Assembly (NCBI GenBank): GCA_030447585.1 | Contig: JAUJOO010000003.1 | Span: 220,870-262,637, forward strand | DNA length: 41,768 nt | Reading direction: 5' to 3' | Source of the DNA: Nocardioidaceae bacterium | GTDB taxonomy: Bacteria > Actinomycetota > Actinomycetes > Propionibacteriales > Nocardioidaceae | Shown: in pieces, positions 1 through 7,879 of the stretch | Layout: every line of letters starts with the position of its first letter | Position numbering within the stretch: the stretch's first letter is position 1 | Position numbers and translations under genes: made by a program | Notes under the pieces: generated by a model | Seen by the model: the letters and a program-made list of their open reading frames with translations, nothing else | Told to the model about the DNA's origin: nothing | The model's database searches: none

Positions 1-1220
1 TTGACCTGGCACTGTTCGGTCGAGCCGCCCGGTCCGGCCTGATCGAGCTGCGTACGCATGACCTCCGTGGCTGGACTTACGACCGGCATCACACGGTCGA
101 CGACACCCCGTACGGCGGTGGAGCCGGGATGGTTATGAAGGCGGAGCCGTGGGGAGCGGCACTGGACCACCTACTCACCTCCGGTCAGGCTGCAGGCGAC
201 GGTCCCGCCCGACTGATCGTGCCCAGCCCGTCAGGCAAGCTTTTCTCCCAGGCCGACGCAGAGCGGCTGAGCCGGGAGCGCAGGCTAATCTTCGCCTGCG
301 GCCGCTATGAAGGCATCGACCAGCGGGTGATGGACCACTTCGCAAAGCGCCTGCCGGTCGAGGAGATCAGCATCGGGGACTTCGTCATCAACGGCGGGGA
401 AGCCGCGGCCCTCGTCATCATCGAGTCCATCGCCCGACTGATCCCAGGTTTCATGGGCAACGCCTCGTCGTTGGCGGAGGAGTCACATCACCAGGGATCT
501 GAAGGCGGGCTGCTCGAGTATCCCGTCTACACCAAGCCGGCCACCTGGCGTGGTCTCGAAGTGCCGGCGGTCCTGCTGTCCGGCCACCACGCCAAGATCG
601 TGCAGTGGCGACGAGACCAGGCCAGGCGCCGTACGGCAGAGCGCCGGCCGGACCTGCTGCACCCCAGCCAGGCGCTGCGGTCCGAGGAGCTCACTCGGGG
701 AGCCCTGCCCCGGACAGAGGATGAGGTTCTGCGGACGGAGGACATGGTGGTGCGGCTGGCGACCCCAGCCGACGCGGGTGAGCTGCTGACGTTGCAACGG
801 GCCTGCTGGGTTGCAGAGGCGCAGCGGGGCGACGCCCTGTGGCTCCTGCCGCTGACCGAGTCGCTCGACGACGTGAGAGCCGGCCTCTCCGCCTGGCAGA
901 CGTGGGTGCTTCGCTCCGCCGGGCGGCTGGTGGCTTCGGTGCGCGCCGGCCAACGAGGACACACGTGGCAGATCTCCCGCCTGATGGTCGCTCCGGACCT
1001 GCAGGGCCGGGGGATCGGCCGGTGGCTGCTCGAGCTGGCCGAGTCCGCGGCGCCGGAGGAGGCGACGCGGATCGAGGTCTTCACCGGCGCTGCCAGCGAG
1101 TCGAACCACCGGATGTACAAGCGGGCCGGGTACCGGCCCACGGGTGAGCCGTGCCTCCGGGGTGAAGCGGATGAGGGCGTCGTACGCCTCGCGAAGCACC
1201 GCGGGCCGGACCACCACTGA
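1..1220 (+). CDS. trmD: tRNA (guanine37-N1)-methyltransferase TrmD fused to a GNAT acetyltransferase domain, 5' end missing
   Basis: The frame is open from base 3 through a TAA-free run to the stop at 1218-1220, so the true start lies before the window. The first part is TrmD, the SAM-dependent enzyme that puts the N1-methyl on G37 of tRNAs and prevents frameshifting: [11 protein letters not shown], the trefoil-knot loop GDFVINGGE, and the C-terminal YPVYTKP...[10 protein letters not shown] block are visible. Where E. coli and H. influenzae TrmD have the catalytic Asp169 in an E-D-S-F context, this protein reads A-E-E-S-H, an Asp to Glu change. After a charged linker, a GNAT domain begins near the in-frame ATG at 744 ([13 protein letters not shown]) and contains the acetyl-CoA loop [11 protein letters not shown]. 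The acetyltransferase substrate is unknown. An internal start at 744 producing the GNAT domain alone is possible. It lies directly upstream of rplS, as usual. Confidence 0.93.
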   Translation, partial: DLALFGRAARSGLIELRTHDLRGWTYDRHHTVDDTPYGGGAGMVMKAEPWGAALDHLLTSGQAAGDGPARLIVPSPSGKLFSQADAERLSRERRLIFACGRYEGIDQRVMDHFAKRLPVEEISIGDFVINGGEAAALVIIESIARLIPGFMGNASSLAEESHHQGSEGGLLEYPVYTKPATWRGLEVPAVLLSGHHAKIVQWRRDQARRRTAERRPDLLHPSQALRSEELTRGALPRTEDEVLRTEDMVVRLATPADAGELLTLQRACWVAEAQRGDALWLLPLTESLDDVRAGLSAWQTWVLRSAGRLVASVRAGQRGHTWQISRLMVAPDLQGRGIGRWLLELAESAAPEEATRIEVFTGAASESNHRMYKRAGYRPTGEPCLRGEADEGVVRLAKHRGPDHH

Positions 1221-1303
1221 CAACGATTTCTCGGTTCCCGAGCGGCTATGGCAGACTTGTCCGTTGGCGTCACACGTCATCGACGCACGTCGACAGCCGG
1301 CTC

Positions 1304-1386
1304 TGCCACAGGGGAGCCGCCCGGCGAGACGGGTGCAGCGCCTCATTGACCAGCACCACCAACCCATGCGTGGGTGACCTGTGGCA
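1304..1386 (+). promoter_or_regulatory. candidate structured mRNA leader of rplS
   Basis: The 9-base arms TGCCACAGG (1304-1312) and CCTGTGGCA (1378-1386) are perfect reverse complements. They enclose smaller potential helices, including ACCCA-TGCG-TGGGT near 1361-1375 and GGTGC...GCACC. The closing helix ends two bases before the purine-rich Shine-Dalgarno stretch (GACGAGGAAAG) of rplS. Ribosomal protein genes are often autoregulated through such leaders, so an L19-responsive element is a reasonable inference; I saw the pairing but have no covariation data. Confidence 0.45.
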
Positions 1387-1407
1387 CTGACGAGGAAAGC
1401 GATCGCC

Positions 1408-1770
1408 ATGACCAACCCCATCGACGCGCTCGCGGCCCAGCGGGTCCGCGATGACATCCCCGACTTCCGTGCGGGCGACACGCTCCGGGTCCACGTCAAG
1501 GTCGTCGAGGGAAACCGCTCCCGCATCCAGCTGTTCCAGGGTGTCTGCATCCGCGTGCACGGCTCGGGCGTCGGCCGCACGTTCACCGTCCGCAAGGTGA
1601 GCTTCGGCGTCGGGGTGGAGCGCACCTTCCCCCTTCACACCCCGATCATCGACAAGATCGAGGTCGTAACCCGTGGCGACGTTCGCCGGGCAAAGCTCTA
1701 CTACCTGCGCAACCTGCGAGGCAAGGCGGCCAAGATCAAAGAAAAGCGCGACGCCCCCGTCTCGCGCTGA
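1408..1770 (+). CDS. rplS: 50S ribosomal protein L19
   Basis: 120 residues. L19 sits at the 30S-50S interface of the ribosome. The family core is plain: [49 protein letters not shown], and the near-invariant [29 protein letters not shown] chose ATG 1408 (MTNPIDAL) because GAGGAAAG lies about 11 bases upstream and the length then fits the family. The in-frame GTG at 1381 lies inside the closing helix of the candidate leader and has no ribosome binding site. It follows trmD by about 190 bases and precedes lepB by 21 bases. Confidence 0.97.
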   Translation: MTNPIDALAAQRVRDDIPDFRAGDTLRVHVKVVEGNRSRIQLFQGVCIRVHGSGVGRTFTVRKVSFGVGVERTFPLHTPIIDKIEVVTRGDVRRAKLYYLRNLRGKAAKIKEKRDAPVSR

Positions 1771-1779
1771 GTGTCCGGG

Positions 1780-1785
1780 TAGGCT
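1780..1785 (+). promoter_or_regulatory. -10 box of a possible leaderless promoter for the first lepB
   Basis: TAGGCT fits the actinobacterial TAnnnT -10 consensus and lies six bases before the GTG at 1792, the spacing expected of a transcript that starts at or near its start codon. No convincing -35 hexamer was seen, and the box overlaps the end of the rplS transcription unit. Confidence 0.35.
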
Positions 1786-1791
1786 CGCCGC

Positions 1792-2583
1792 GTGACCAGC
1801 GGGGCAGGCGAGAAGCGCACCAGTCCCGACCGCGAGAAGGCACTGTCAGGGTGGCAGGAGAATCTTCTGCTCGTCGCCATGGCTGTCGTCCTGGCACTGG
1901 TCATCAAGACGTTCTTCCTGCAGGCTTTCTACATCCCTTCCGTTTCGATGCGAGACACCCTCCGGGTCGATGACCGGATCTTGGTGGAGAAGGTGTCCTA
2001 CTGGTCCGGCGACGTTCACCGCGGTGACATCGTCGTGTTCGACGACCCGGCCCACTGGCTGACAGAAGAAGAAGGCCGGGAGCCCGGAAACCCCATCACC
2101 AAGGGCTTGGCGGCGATCGGGCTGTATCCAGCCGGCGGACACCTCGTCAAGCGTGTGATCGGCGTGGGCGGCGACTCCGTCTCCTGCAGCAACGGACGGG
2201 TGTCAGTGAACGGCAAGGCCCTTGACGAAGATGCCTACGTGACGTTGGTGAAACAGGGCTGCCGAGGCACCTGGACGGCTCCACCGGTACCCGACGACCA
2301 CATCTGGGTGATGGGCGACAATCGCAACCAGTCTACGGACTCGCGCGCCCACATGGGTGACCCGGGCGGAGGTTTCATCCCGGCCGACGACGTCGTCGGC
2401 AAGGTCTTCGTCGTGGTCTGGCCGGCCAGCCACTGGTCGTTCGTCGACAGGCCCCGCGTCTTCGAGGATCCCGAGCTCGACCAGGCGGCGGGTCTTGTCT
2501 CGTCGACCGCCCCTTGGGGGCTAGCGTTGCTGCTTCTTCCGGCACTTCGCCGGCGACGTAAGAACAGGACGCGCGACAGATGA
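1792..2583 (+). CDS. lepB: signal peptidase I, first of two tandem copies
   Basis: 263 residues, GTG start. Type I signal peptidases cut Sec and Tat signal peptides on the outer face of the membrane with a Ser-Lys dyad. A membrane helix runs at about residues 26-48 and is followed at once by the nucleophile box IPSVSM (second Ser catalytic). The general-base Lys lies in HLVKRVIGVGGDS, and the MGDNRNQSTDSR box is present. A second hydrophobic stretch near residues 238-253 followed by RRRRK could give a C-terminal anchor, which the second copy lacks. It overlaps the next signal peptidase gene by four bases (ATGA), so the two are probably translationally coupled. Confidence 0.94.
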   Translation: MTSGAGEKRTSPDREKALSGWQENLLLVAMAVVLALVIKTFFLQAFYIPSVSMRDTLRVDDRILVEKVSYWSGDVHRGDIVVFDDPAHWLTEEEGREPGNPITKGLAAIGLYPAGGHLVKRVIGVGGDSVSCSNGRVSVNGKALDEDAYVTLVKQGCRGTWTAPPVPDDHIWVMGDNRNQSTDSRAHMGDPGGGFIPADDVVGKVFVVVWPASHWSFVDRPRVFEDPELDQAAGLVSSTAPWGLALLLLPALRRRRKNRTRDR

Positions 2584-3455
2584 CCGACCAGCCGACGCGT
2601 CAGGCGACCGGGGCGAGCGCAGCCGACTCGTCGACGGCCGCTACGACTAGCTCGACCACAGACCCGGAGCCGGTCGACACCGACCACGAAGACTCGCCCG
2701 ACGCGCGCGAGCAGTCGTCGGTCGAGGCGGGCGACGCCAAGAACACGTCCTTGCTGGCCCGGGCGGGCCGCTTCGTTCGCGAGGTGGTTGTCATTGTGGT
2801 CGTCGCGCTGGTCGCATCGGCCCTGCTGCGCGCGTTCGTCGTACAGGCATTCTTCGTGCCCAGCGGGTCCATGCTGCCGGAGATCCAGCTCGACGACCGG
2901 ATTCTGGTCTCCCAGATCGACAGCATCGAACGCGGCGAGGTCGTCGTCTTCGAGGACCCGGGGGGGTGGATCCCGGCAACCGAGCAGGCACCGCCTCCGG
3001 GACCGATCCGTTCGGCGTTCGAGTTCATCGGGGTCCTACCCGCGTCCGGCCACGACCACCTCGTGAAGCGTGTCATCGGGCTCCCGGGAGATCATGTCAT
3101 CTGTTGCGACCGTGCTGGGAAGGTGACCATCAACGGATACGCGGTCGACGAGTCCGGCTTCATCGCCCCCGGTCAGCGAAAGGCCGACAACACGCCTTTC
3201 GACGTCATAGTCCCGAAGGACCACGTGTTCGTGCTCGGTGACAACCGATACATCTCGGGGGACTCCGCCAAGCACATCGGCACCGGCGACCCGTTCATCC
3301 CCACCGATCTGGTGACAGGCCGGGCCTTCGCGGTCATCTGGCCGACGTCGAACGCCCATCTCCTGCGCATTCCAAAGGTGTACGACGACGTGCCCGACGC
3401 AGCAGCCGCCCCCGACGAGGGTGTGATCAACCCGGTCAGTCGGGGCGCTCGATGA
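2580..3455 (+). CDS. lepB: signal peptidase I, second tandem copy
   Basis: 291 residues. An acidic, Thr/Ser-rich cytoplasmic tail of about 60 residues precedes one membrane helix (about 67-88). Then come the serine box FVPSGSM, the lysine box HLVKRVIGLPGD, and LGDNRYISGDSAKH. It differs from the first copy in its long polar N-terminus and in having no C-terminal membrane segment, so the pair may divide substrates or be regulated differently (inference). It overlaps lepB copy one (ATGA at 2580) and rnhB (ATGA at 3452), placing it mid-operon. Confidence 0.94.
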   Translation: MTDQPTRQATGASAADSSTAATTSSTTDPEPVDTDHEDSPDAREQSSVEAGDAKNTSLLARAGRFVREVVVIVVVALVASALLRAFVVQAFFVPSGSMLPEIQLDDRILVSQIDSIERGEVVVFEDPGGWIPATEQAPPPGPIRSAFEFIGVLPASGHDHLVKRVIGLPGDHVICCDRAGKVTINGYAVDESGFIAPGQRKADNTPFDVIVPKDHVFVLGDNRYISGDSAKHIGTGDPFIPTDLVTGRAFAVIWPTSNAHLLRIPKVYDDVPDAAAAPDEGVINPVSRGAR

Positions 3456-4174
3456 CCGCGCTGCCGCGGGGGACCACGGTTCGACGCGATGCCGGCATCT
3501 ACGGGTACGAGCGAGCGCTGCGCCGCGCCGGGCTGGCGCCCGTGGCGGGAGTCGATGAGGCCGGCCGTGGCGCCTGCGCGGGACCGCTCGTGGCGGCTGC
3601 TGTCATCCTCGGCGACAGCAGCGCGGGCGTCGTACCCGGCCTTGCCGACTCGAAGCTGTTGACGCCGATGGCGCGCGAGCGATGCTATGCCCAGATCGTG
3701 CGGCGAGCCGTCGCCTGGTCCGCCGTCATCGTCTCGGCCGAGGAGTGCGACGCGCTGGGCATGCATGTGGCGAACGTCGAGGCGCTGCGCCGGGCGTTGG
3801 CCCGCCTCGACCTGCGGCCGAGCTATGTGCTGACTGACGGCTTCCCGGTCGACGGGCTGGGCGTTCCCGGACTTGGGGTGTGGAAGGGCGACCGGGTGGC
3901 CGGCTGTATCGCCGCAGCGTCGGTGATCGCGAAGGTGACCCGCGACGCCATCATGACCGCCATGCACGACGAGTATCCCGACTACGACTTCGCCATCCAC
4001 AAGGGGTACTGCACGAGAGAACATCAACAGGCTCTGGACGAGTTCGGCCCGTGTCCGCAGCACCGGCGGCGGTTCGTCAACGTCCGGCGGGCAGGTGGCT
4101 GGGTCCTCGGTTTTGCCGAGGTTGGGTATGACGAGGCCGCCCTGGAGCAGCATCTCGAAGGAGGTCCCCTGTGA
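3452..4174 (+). CDS. rnhB: ribonuclease HII
   Basis: 240 residues. RNase HII removes ribonucleotides misincorporated in DNA and cuts RNA in RNA-DNA hybrids. The metal-binding Asp-Glu pair is in GVDEAGRGACAGPLVAAAV. Further family motifs are LADSKLLTP, the Asp of VLTDGFPVDG, and KGDRVAGCIAAASVIAKVTRD, followed by YDFAIHKGYCTREH. The N-terminal 28 residues before GVDEAGRG are an extension usual in actinobacteria. It overlaps lepB upstream and the DUF2469 gene downstream, each by four bases. Confidence 0.96.
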   Translation: MTALPRGTTVRRDAGIYGYERALRRAGLAPVAGVDEAGRGACAGPLVAAAVILGDSSAGVVPGLADSKLLTPMARERCYAQIVRRAVAWSAVIVSAEECDALGMHVANVEALRRALARLDLRPSYVLTDGFPVDGLGVPGLGVWKGDRVAGCIAAASVIAKVTRDAIMTAMHDEYPDYDFAIHKGYCTREHQQALDEFGPCPQHRRRFVNVRRAGGWVLGFAEVGYDEAALEQHLEGGPL

Positions 4175-4479
4175 GCGCGGAAGACCTGGAGAAGTACGAG
4201 ACGGAGATGGAGCTGCATCTCTACCGCGAGTACCGAGACGTGGTGTCCATCTTCAAGTACGTTGTCGAGACCGATCGACGGTTCTACCTGTGCAACACAG
4301 TGGACCTGAAGGTGCGTACCGAGGCAGGCGACGCCTACTTCGAGGTGACGATGTCCGACGCGTGGGTCTGGGACATGTACCGGCCGGCCAGGTTCGCAAA
4401 GAACGTCAAGGTGGTCACGTTCAAGGACGTGAACATCGAGGAGCTGTCGAAGTCGGATCTCGAGCCGCCCAAACCTTGA
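4171..4479 (+). CDS. DUF2469 family conserved actinobacterial protein
   Basis: 102 residues, GTG start in a GTGA overlap with the rnhB stop. It is an acidic, soluble protein that starts SAEDLEKYETEMELHLYREY and contains a D-A-W-V-W-D-M-Y-R segment. It is recognised as the short protein that follows rnhB in most actinobacteria; no function is established to my knowledge. Its conserved place after the signal peptidase and RNase HII genes is the only contextual clue. Confidence 0.9.
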   Translation: MSAEDLEKYETEMELHLYREYRDVVSIFKYVVETDRRFYLCNTVDLKVRTEAGDAYFEVTMSDAWVWDMYRPARFAKNVKVVTFKDVNIEELSKSDLEPPKP

Positions 4480-4515
4480 GTTGCCGGCCTTTGCTGGACC
4501 AGTCGCCCGATGGGT

Positions 4516-4552
4516 CTGTCCACAGGGCCGCGTTCCCCCGCGGTCGTCCACA
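4516..4552 (+). promoter_or_regulatory. two DnaA-box-like sites before yraN
   Basis: CTGTCCACA (4516-4524) and TCGTCCACA (4544-4552) each match the actinobacterial DnaA box TTGTCCACA at eight of nine positions, on the same strand, with starts 28 bases apart. They lie in the 137-base gap between DUF2469 and yraN. Control of the following DNA-processing genes by DnaA is a possibility, not shown. Confidence 0.35.
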
Positions 4553-4616
4553 GCCGATGAGGCGCTACTAGGCCTGCGGGGCCGCCGCCGGTCAGGCTGT
4601 CGGCGGAGGTGCCCCC

Positions 4617-4991
4617 ATGACGACCACACAGGCCCAACGCAAGGCGCTCGGCGACTTCGGCGAGAGACTTGCGGCTCGCCGACTCAGCGACGAAGGCTAC
4701 GTCGTGCTCGACCGCAACTGGCGCTGCGACGAAGGCGAGATCGACATCGTGGTGCGCGACGGTGCCACCCTCGTCGTCTGCGAGGTGAAGACGCGCAGCA
4801 GCGATGCCTTCGGTACCCCGCTCGAGGCTGTCACGGCGGTGAAGGCCGCGCGCCTGTACCGACTCGGCAGACGCTGGCTCAAGGCGCACCCGGAGTTGCG
4901 ACAGCTGAGGGCTGTTCGCATCGACGTCGTCACCGTCGTACGCCGACAAAGGGGTTGCGCCGACGTCCAGCACCTGGTGGGGGTGGTGTGA
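4617..4991 (+). CDS. yraN: YraN family (UPF0102) endonuclease-like protein
   Basis: 124 residues. The family has an archaeal Holliday-junction-resolvase-like PD-(D/E)xK fold. The putative active site is visible in GEIDIVVRDGATLVVCEVKTRSS, with the E/D-I-D and E-x-K elements correctly spaced, and N-terminal GDFGERLAARRLSDEGY matches the family. A GGCGGAGGT ribosome binding site lies shortly before ATG 4617. It heads the yraN-comM-dprA run, three bases before comM, as in many bacteria. Its biological role remains unclear. Confidence 0.9.
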   Translation: MTTTQAQRKALGDFGERLAARRLSDEGYVVLDRNWRCDEGEIDIVVRDGATLVVCEVKTRSSDAFGTPLEAVTAVKAARLYRLGRRWLKAHPELRQLRAVRIDVVTVVRRQRGCADVQHLVGVV

Positions 4992-4994
4992 GCG

Positions 4995-6575
4995 ATGGCA
5001 ACGGGGCTCACCTACTCGGTGGCACTCGACGGGGTGAGTGGCCGGGTGGTCACTGTCGAGGCCGACATCAGCGACGGTGTCCCTGGCTGGTCTCTGAGTG
5101 GCCTGCCCGACACCTGCGTCGCCGAGGCGAGAGATCGCTGCCGTGCAGCGATGATCAACTCGGAGCACAAGTGGCCGGACCGTCGGGTCACGGTTGCCAT
5201 GTACCCGGCGGACGTGCGCAAAGTCGGATCCCACTACGACCTCGCCATCGCGCTGGCGTTACTCGTCGCCAAGGCAGACCTGCCGGGTGACGGACTGCGG
5301 GCGGCGGCGGTGTTCGGTGAGCTGGCTCTCGATGGTCGTCTGCGCGCCGTGCCGGGTGTGCTGCCTGCGGTGCTGACGGCCTGCGAAGCCGGGCTGCAGC
5401 GAGTGATCGTCCCGGAGCTCAACGCCGCGGAGGCCCGTCTCGTGCCGGGCGTGGAGGTCATCGGTGTCCGCTCCTTGCGTGAGTGTCTCGCCGTCCTCAC
5501 CGGCGCAGAGTGCGCAGCCGACGACGAGGTGTTGCCGATGCACCTTTTCGGTGACGCCGACAAGGCCTACCACACCGGTCGACTCGATGACGCCGACCTT
5601 TCCGACGTCCGCGGTCAGGCCCAGGCCCGTCGCTGCGTCGAGGTGGCGGCGGCCGGTGGCCATCACGTCTTGCTCGAGGGCCCACCAGGAGCGGGGAAGA
5701 CGATGCTCGCCGAGCGGTTCGCACCCTTGTTGCCCGACCTCGAGCTTGCCGCGTCCATAGAGGTGAGCAAGATACATTCGCTCGCGGGGCTGTTGCCGCG
5801 TGAGAACCCGCTGCTGGTTCGGCCGCCATTCCTGTCGCCCAATCACAACGACACGGTGCCGTCGGTGATCGGAGGTGGGACTCGTGTCATCAGGCCTGGC
5901 GCGATCAGCCTCGCTCATCTGGGGGTTCTCTTCCTCGACGAGGCGCCCGAGTTCAAGCCCACCGTCCACGACGCGTTGCGTCAGCCTCTGGAGAGTGGCG
6001 AGATATCGATTCGCCGGGCGGACGGCGCGGCGAGGTTCCCTGCCCGGTTCCAGCTGATCATGGCAGCCAACCCGTGTCCGTGCGGCGGCAGCTCGACAAA
6101 GGCTCCCTGCGAGTGCACAAGCTCGGTGAGCCGGCGTTACCGGCAGCGGATCAGCGGCCCGGTGCGTGACCGGATCGACATGCGCCACACGGTGATCCCC
6201 GTGTCCAGGGCCGAGATGCGGACTCCGGTGGGTTCGACGGGTTCAACCGCCGAGGTGTCCGCGCGGGTGCGAGCCGCCCGTGAGCGGCAGCGGGCACGCC
6301 TCCTCGAGACCCCGTGGAACACCAACGCCGATGTCCCTGGCTACGAGTTCCGACGGTTGTGCCCACTCGCACGAGACGCGGCGGCACCGATCGAGGACGC
6401 GGTCGCTGAAGGCAAGCTGACCCAGCGCGGAGCCGAACGGGTGGCTCGGATGGCGTGGACCATCGCTGACCTGACGGCCGAGGACTCTCCTGACCGGACG
6501 CATGTAGACGAGGCACTGTACTTGCGCTCCGGGGGCGTGCTCGGTCATTCGACGCCAAGCCGCTGGGCGGCCTGA
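4995..6575 (+). CDS. comM: ComM/YifB family AAA+ ATPase (Mg-chelatase-like)
   Basis: 526 residues. In naturally transformable bacteria ComM is a hexameric helicase that extends integration of donor DNA by branch migration. Visible are the Lon-like N-terminal domain (to about residue 190), the Walker A motif GPPGAGKTM, Walker B LFLDEAPEF, and the zinc-binding cysteines NPCPCG...C-x-C. The C-terminal Mg_chelatase_C region includes LTQRGAERVARMAWTIADL. It lies three bases from yraN and two bases from dprA, so the three are probably co-transcribed. YifB homologues are also common in bacteria not known to take up DNA. Confidence 0.95.
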   Translation: MATGLTYSVALDGVSGRVVTVEADISDGVPGWSLSGLPDTCVAEARDRCRAAMINSEHKWPDRRVTVAMYPADVRKVGSHYDLAIALALLVAKADLPGDGLRAAAVFGELALDGRLRAVPGVLPAVLTACEAGLQRVIVPELNAAEARLVPGVEVIGVRSLRECLAVLTGAECAADDEVLPMHLFGDADKAYHTGRLDDADLSDVRGQAQARRCVEVAAAGGHHVLLEGPPGAGKTMLAERFAPLLPDLELAASIEVSKIHSLAGLLPRENPLLVRPPFLSPNHNDTVPSVIGGGTRVIRPGAISLAHLGVLFLDEAPEFKPTVHDALRQPLESGEISIRRADGAARFPARFQLIMAANPCPCGGSSTKAPCECTSSVSRRYRQRISGPVRDRIDMRHTVIPVSRAEMRTPVGSTGSTAEVSARVRAARERQRARLLETPWNTNADVPGYEFRRLCPLARDAAAPIEDAVAEGKLTQRGAERVARMAWTIADLTAEDSPDRTHVDEALYLRSGGVLGHSTPSRWAA

Positions 6576-6577
6576 GC

Positions 6578-7735
6578 ATGGCTCCACCGGTCGACTCCCC
6601 TCCGAACGACGGCGAGCGGGAGGCTCGGATGATGATGAGCCGTCTCGTGGAGCCCGGCGACGTGGACGCCTGCCACTTGGTGCGCGAGTACTCTGCGCTG
6701 CGTCTGGTCGATCGGTTGCGCAAGAGTCGCGGCGGGACGTCGAAGCTCGCCGACTGGGCCGAGCGGCTCGACTCGACGGATCTAGAGGCGATCGTCGAGC
6801 GTGCCGCCAGGGTGGGCGCAAGGTACGTGTGCCCTGGTGACGCGGAGTGGCCAGACCGGCTCGATGACCTCTCATCCGTATCGGAAGCGACTGCGGACCG
6901 TCGCGGTGGGGTCCCCTTCGGACTGTGGGTGCGCGGTGCGGTGGGCCTGGCCGACTGCTGTAACCAGTCCGTTGCCATCGTCGGCGCCCGTGCGGCGACG
7001 GCGTACGGTGAGCACGTCGCCGGTGACCTGGCGGCCGAGTGCGGACACAACGGTCACGCCGTGGTCTCCGGCGGTGCCTACGGAATCGACGCGGCTGCGC
7101 ATCGGGGAGCGCTCGCCGGCGCAGGGCGGTCCGTGGCGGTGGTGGCGGGTGGCATTGACAGGTTGTATCCAGCCGGCAACACCCGGCTGTTGGAGCGGCT
7201 CGCGGAGGCTGGTTGCATCGTCGCCGAGGCGGCACCCGGATGCACCCCTACGCGGTCCCGCTTCTTGGTTCGCAACCGTCTCATTGCCGCACTCAGTCTC
7301 GGAGTCGTGGTGGTGGAGGCGGCGTTGAGAAGCGGCTCACTCAACACCGCTCGGTGGGCCCGCGACCTCAACCGTCACGTGATGGGCATTCCGGGTCCGG
7401 TGACCTCGTCGGCGTCTGCCGGCGTGCATGAGCTGCTGCGACAGCCGGAGACCGTGCTGGTGACCGACGCAGGGGAGGTTCTCGAGCAGGTTTCGCCGCT
7501 CGGAGCTCGGCCCGCCACAGTCAAGTGCGGCACGACATCTGTGCGCGACGGTCTCGACGTGCGGTCCAGACGTGTGCTCGACGCCGTCCCGGTGTATGAC
7601 GCCGCGTCCACCCGCTCCATCGCGACCACTGCCGGTCTTCAGCATTCAGATGTCGAGCCGCGACTCGACGAGCTCTGTCGATCCGGCCTGGTGGTCCGCG
7701 ACGACGCTGGCTGGCGGCTCGCCTCTGTACTCTGA
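6578..7735 (+). CDS. dprA: DNA processing protein DprA
   Basis: 385 residues. DprA binds incoming single-stranded DNA and loads RecA. The Rossmann-fold core is recognisable by VAIVGARAATAYGEH, VVSGGAYGIDAAAHRGAL, VVAGGIDRLYPAGN, and PTRSRFLVRNRLIAALS. The final 60 or so residues (from about LDAVPVYDAASTRSIA) look like the DprA winged helix. The N-terminal stretch is longer than in the minimal family but usual for actinobacteria. The start ATG lies two bases after the comM stop. Confidence 0.95.
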   Translation: MAPPVDSPPNDGEREARMMMSRLVEPGDVDACHLVREYSALRLVDRLRKSRGGTSKLADWAERLDSTDLEAIVERAARVGARYVCPGDAEWPDRLDDLSSVSEATADRRGGVPFGLWVRGAVGLADCCNQSVAIVGARAATAYGEHVAGDLAAECGHNGHAVVSGGAYGIDAAAHRGALAGAGRSVAVVAGGIDRLYPAGNTRLLERLAEAGCIVAEAAPGCTPTRSRFLVRNRLIAALSLGVVVVEAALRSGSLNTARWARDLNRHVMGIPGPVTSSASAGVHELLRQPETVLVTDAGEVLEQVSPLGARPATVKCGTTSVRDGLDVRSRRVLDAVPVYDAASTRSIATTAGLQHSDVEPRLDELCRSGLVVRDDAGWRLASVL

Positions 7736-7808
7736 CACCCCAGCGGTGCCGGTCACCTCTCATGCCTCCAACGGCTGAGTTTTGCTTCGCGACGGCCCCA
7801 TGGGCAGC

Positions 7809-7815
7809 GTAGGCT
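7809..7815 (+). promoter_or_regulatory. possible -10 box upstream of the repeat-rich membrane protein gene
   Basis: GTAGGCT contains a TAnnnT -10 element about 65 bases before the ATG at 7880. The gene has a good Shine-Dalgarno sequence (GGAGGAC), so this would give a leadered transcript. No clear -35 box was found. Confidence 0.25.
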
Positions 7816-7879
7816 GACCTCTCCCCGTTCGGCGGGATGCCGTTTCACGCCCACGGCTCGTTACCTCGGAGGACTTGTC

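Noticed and set aside
1381..1407. Upstream GTG start for rplS
   Set aside because: It lies within the closing helix of the leader, has no ribosome binding site and adds nine residues foreign to L19; ATG 1408 has GAGGAAAG at the right distance.
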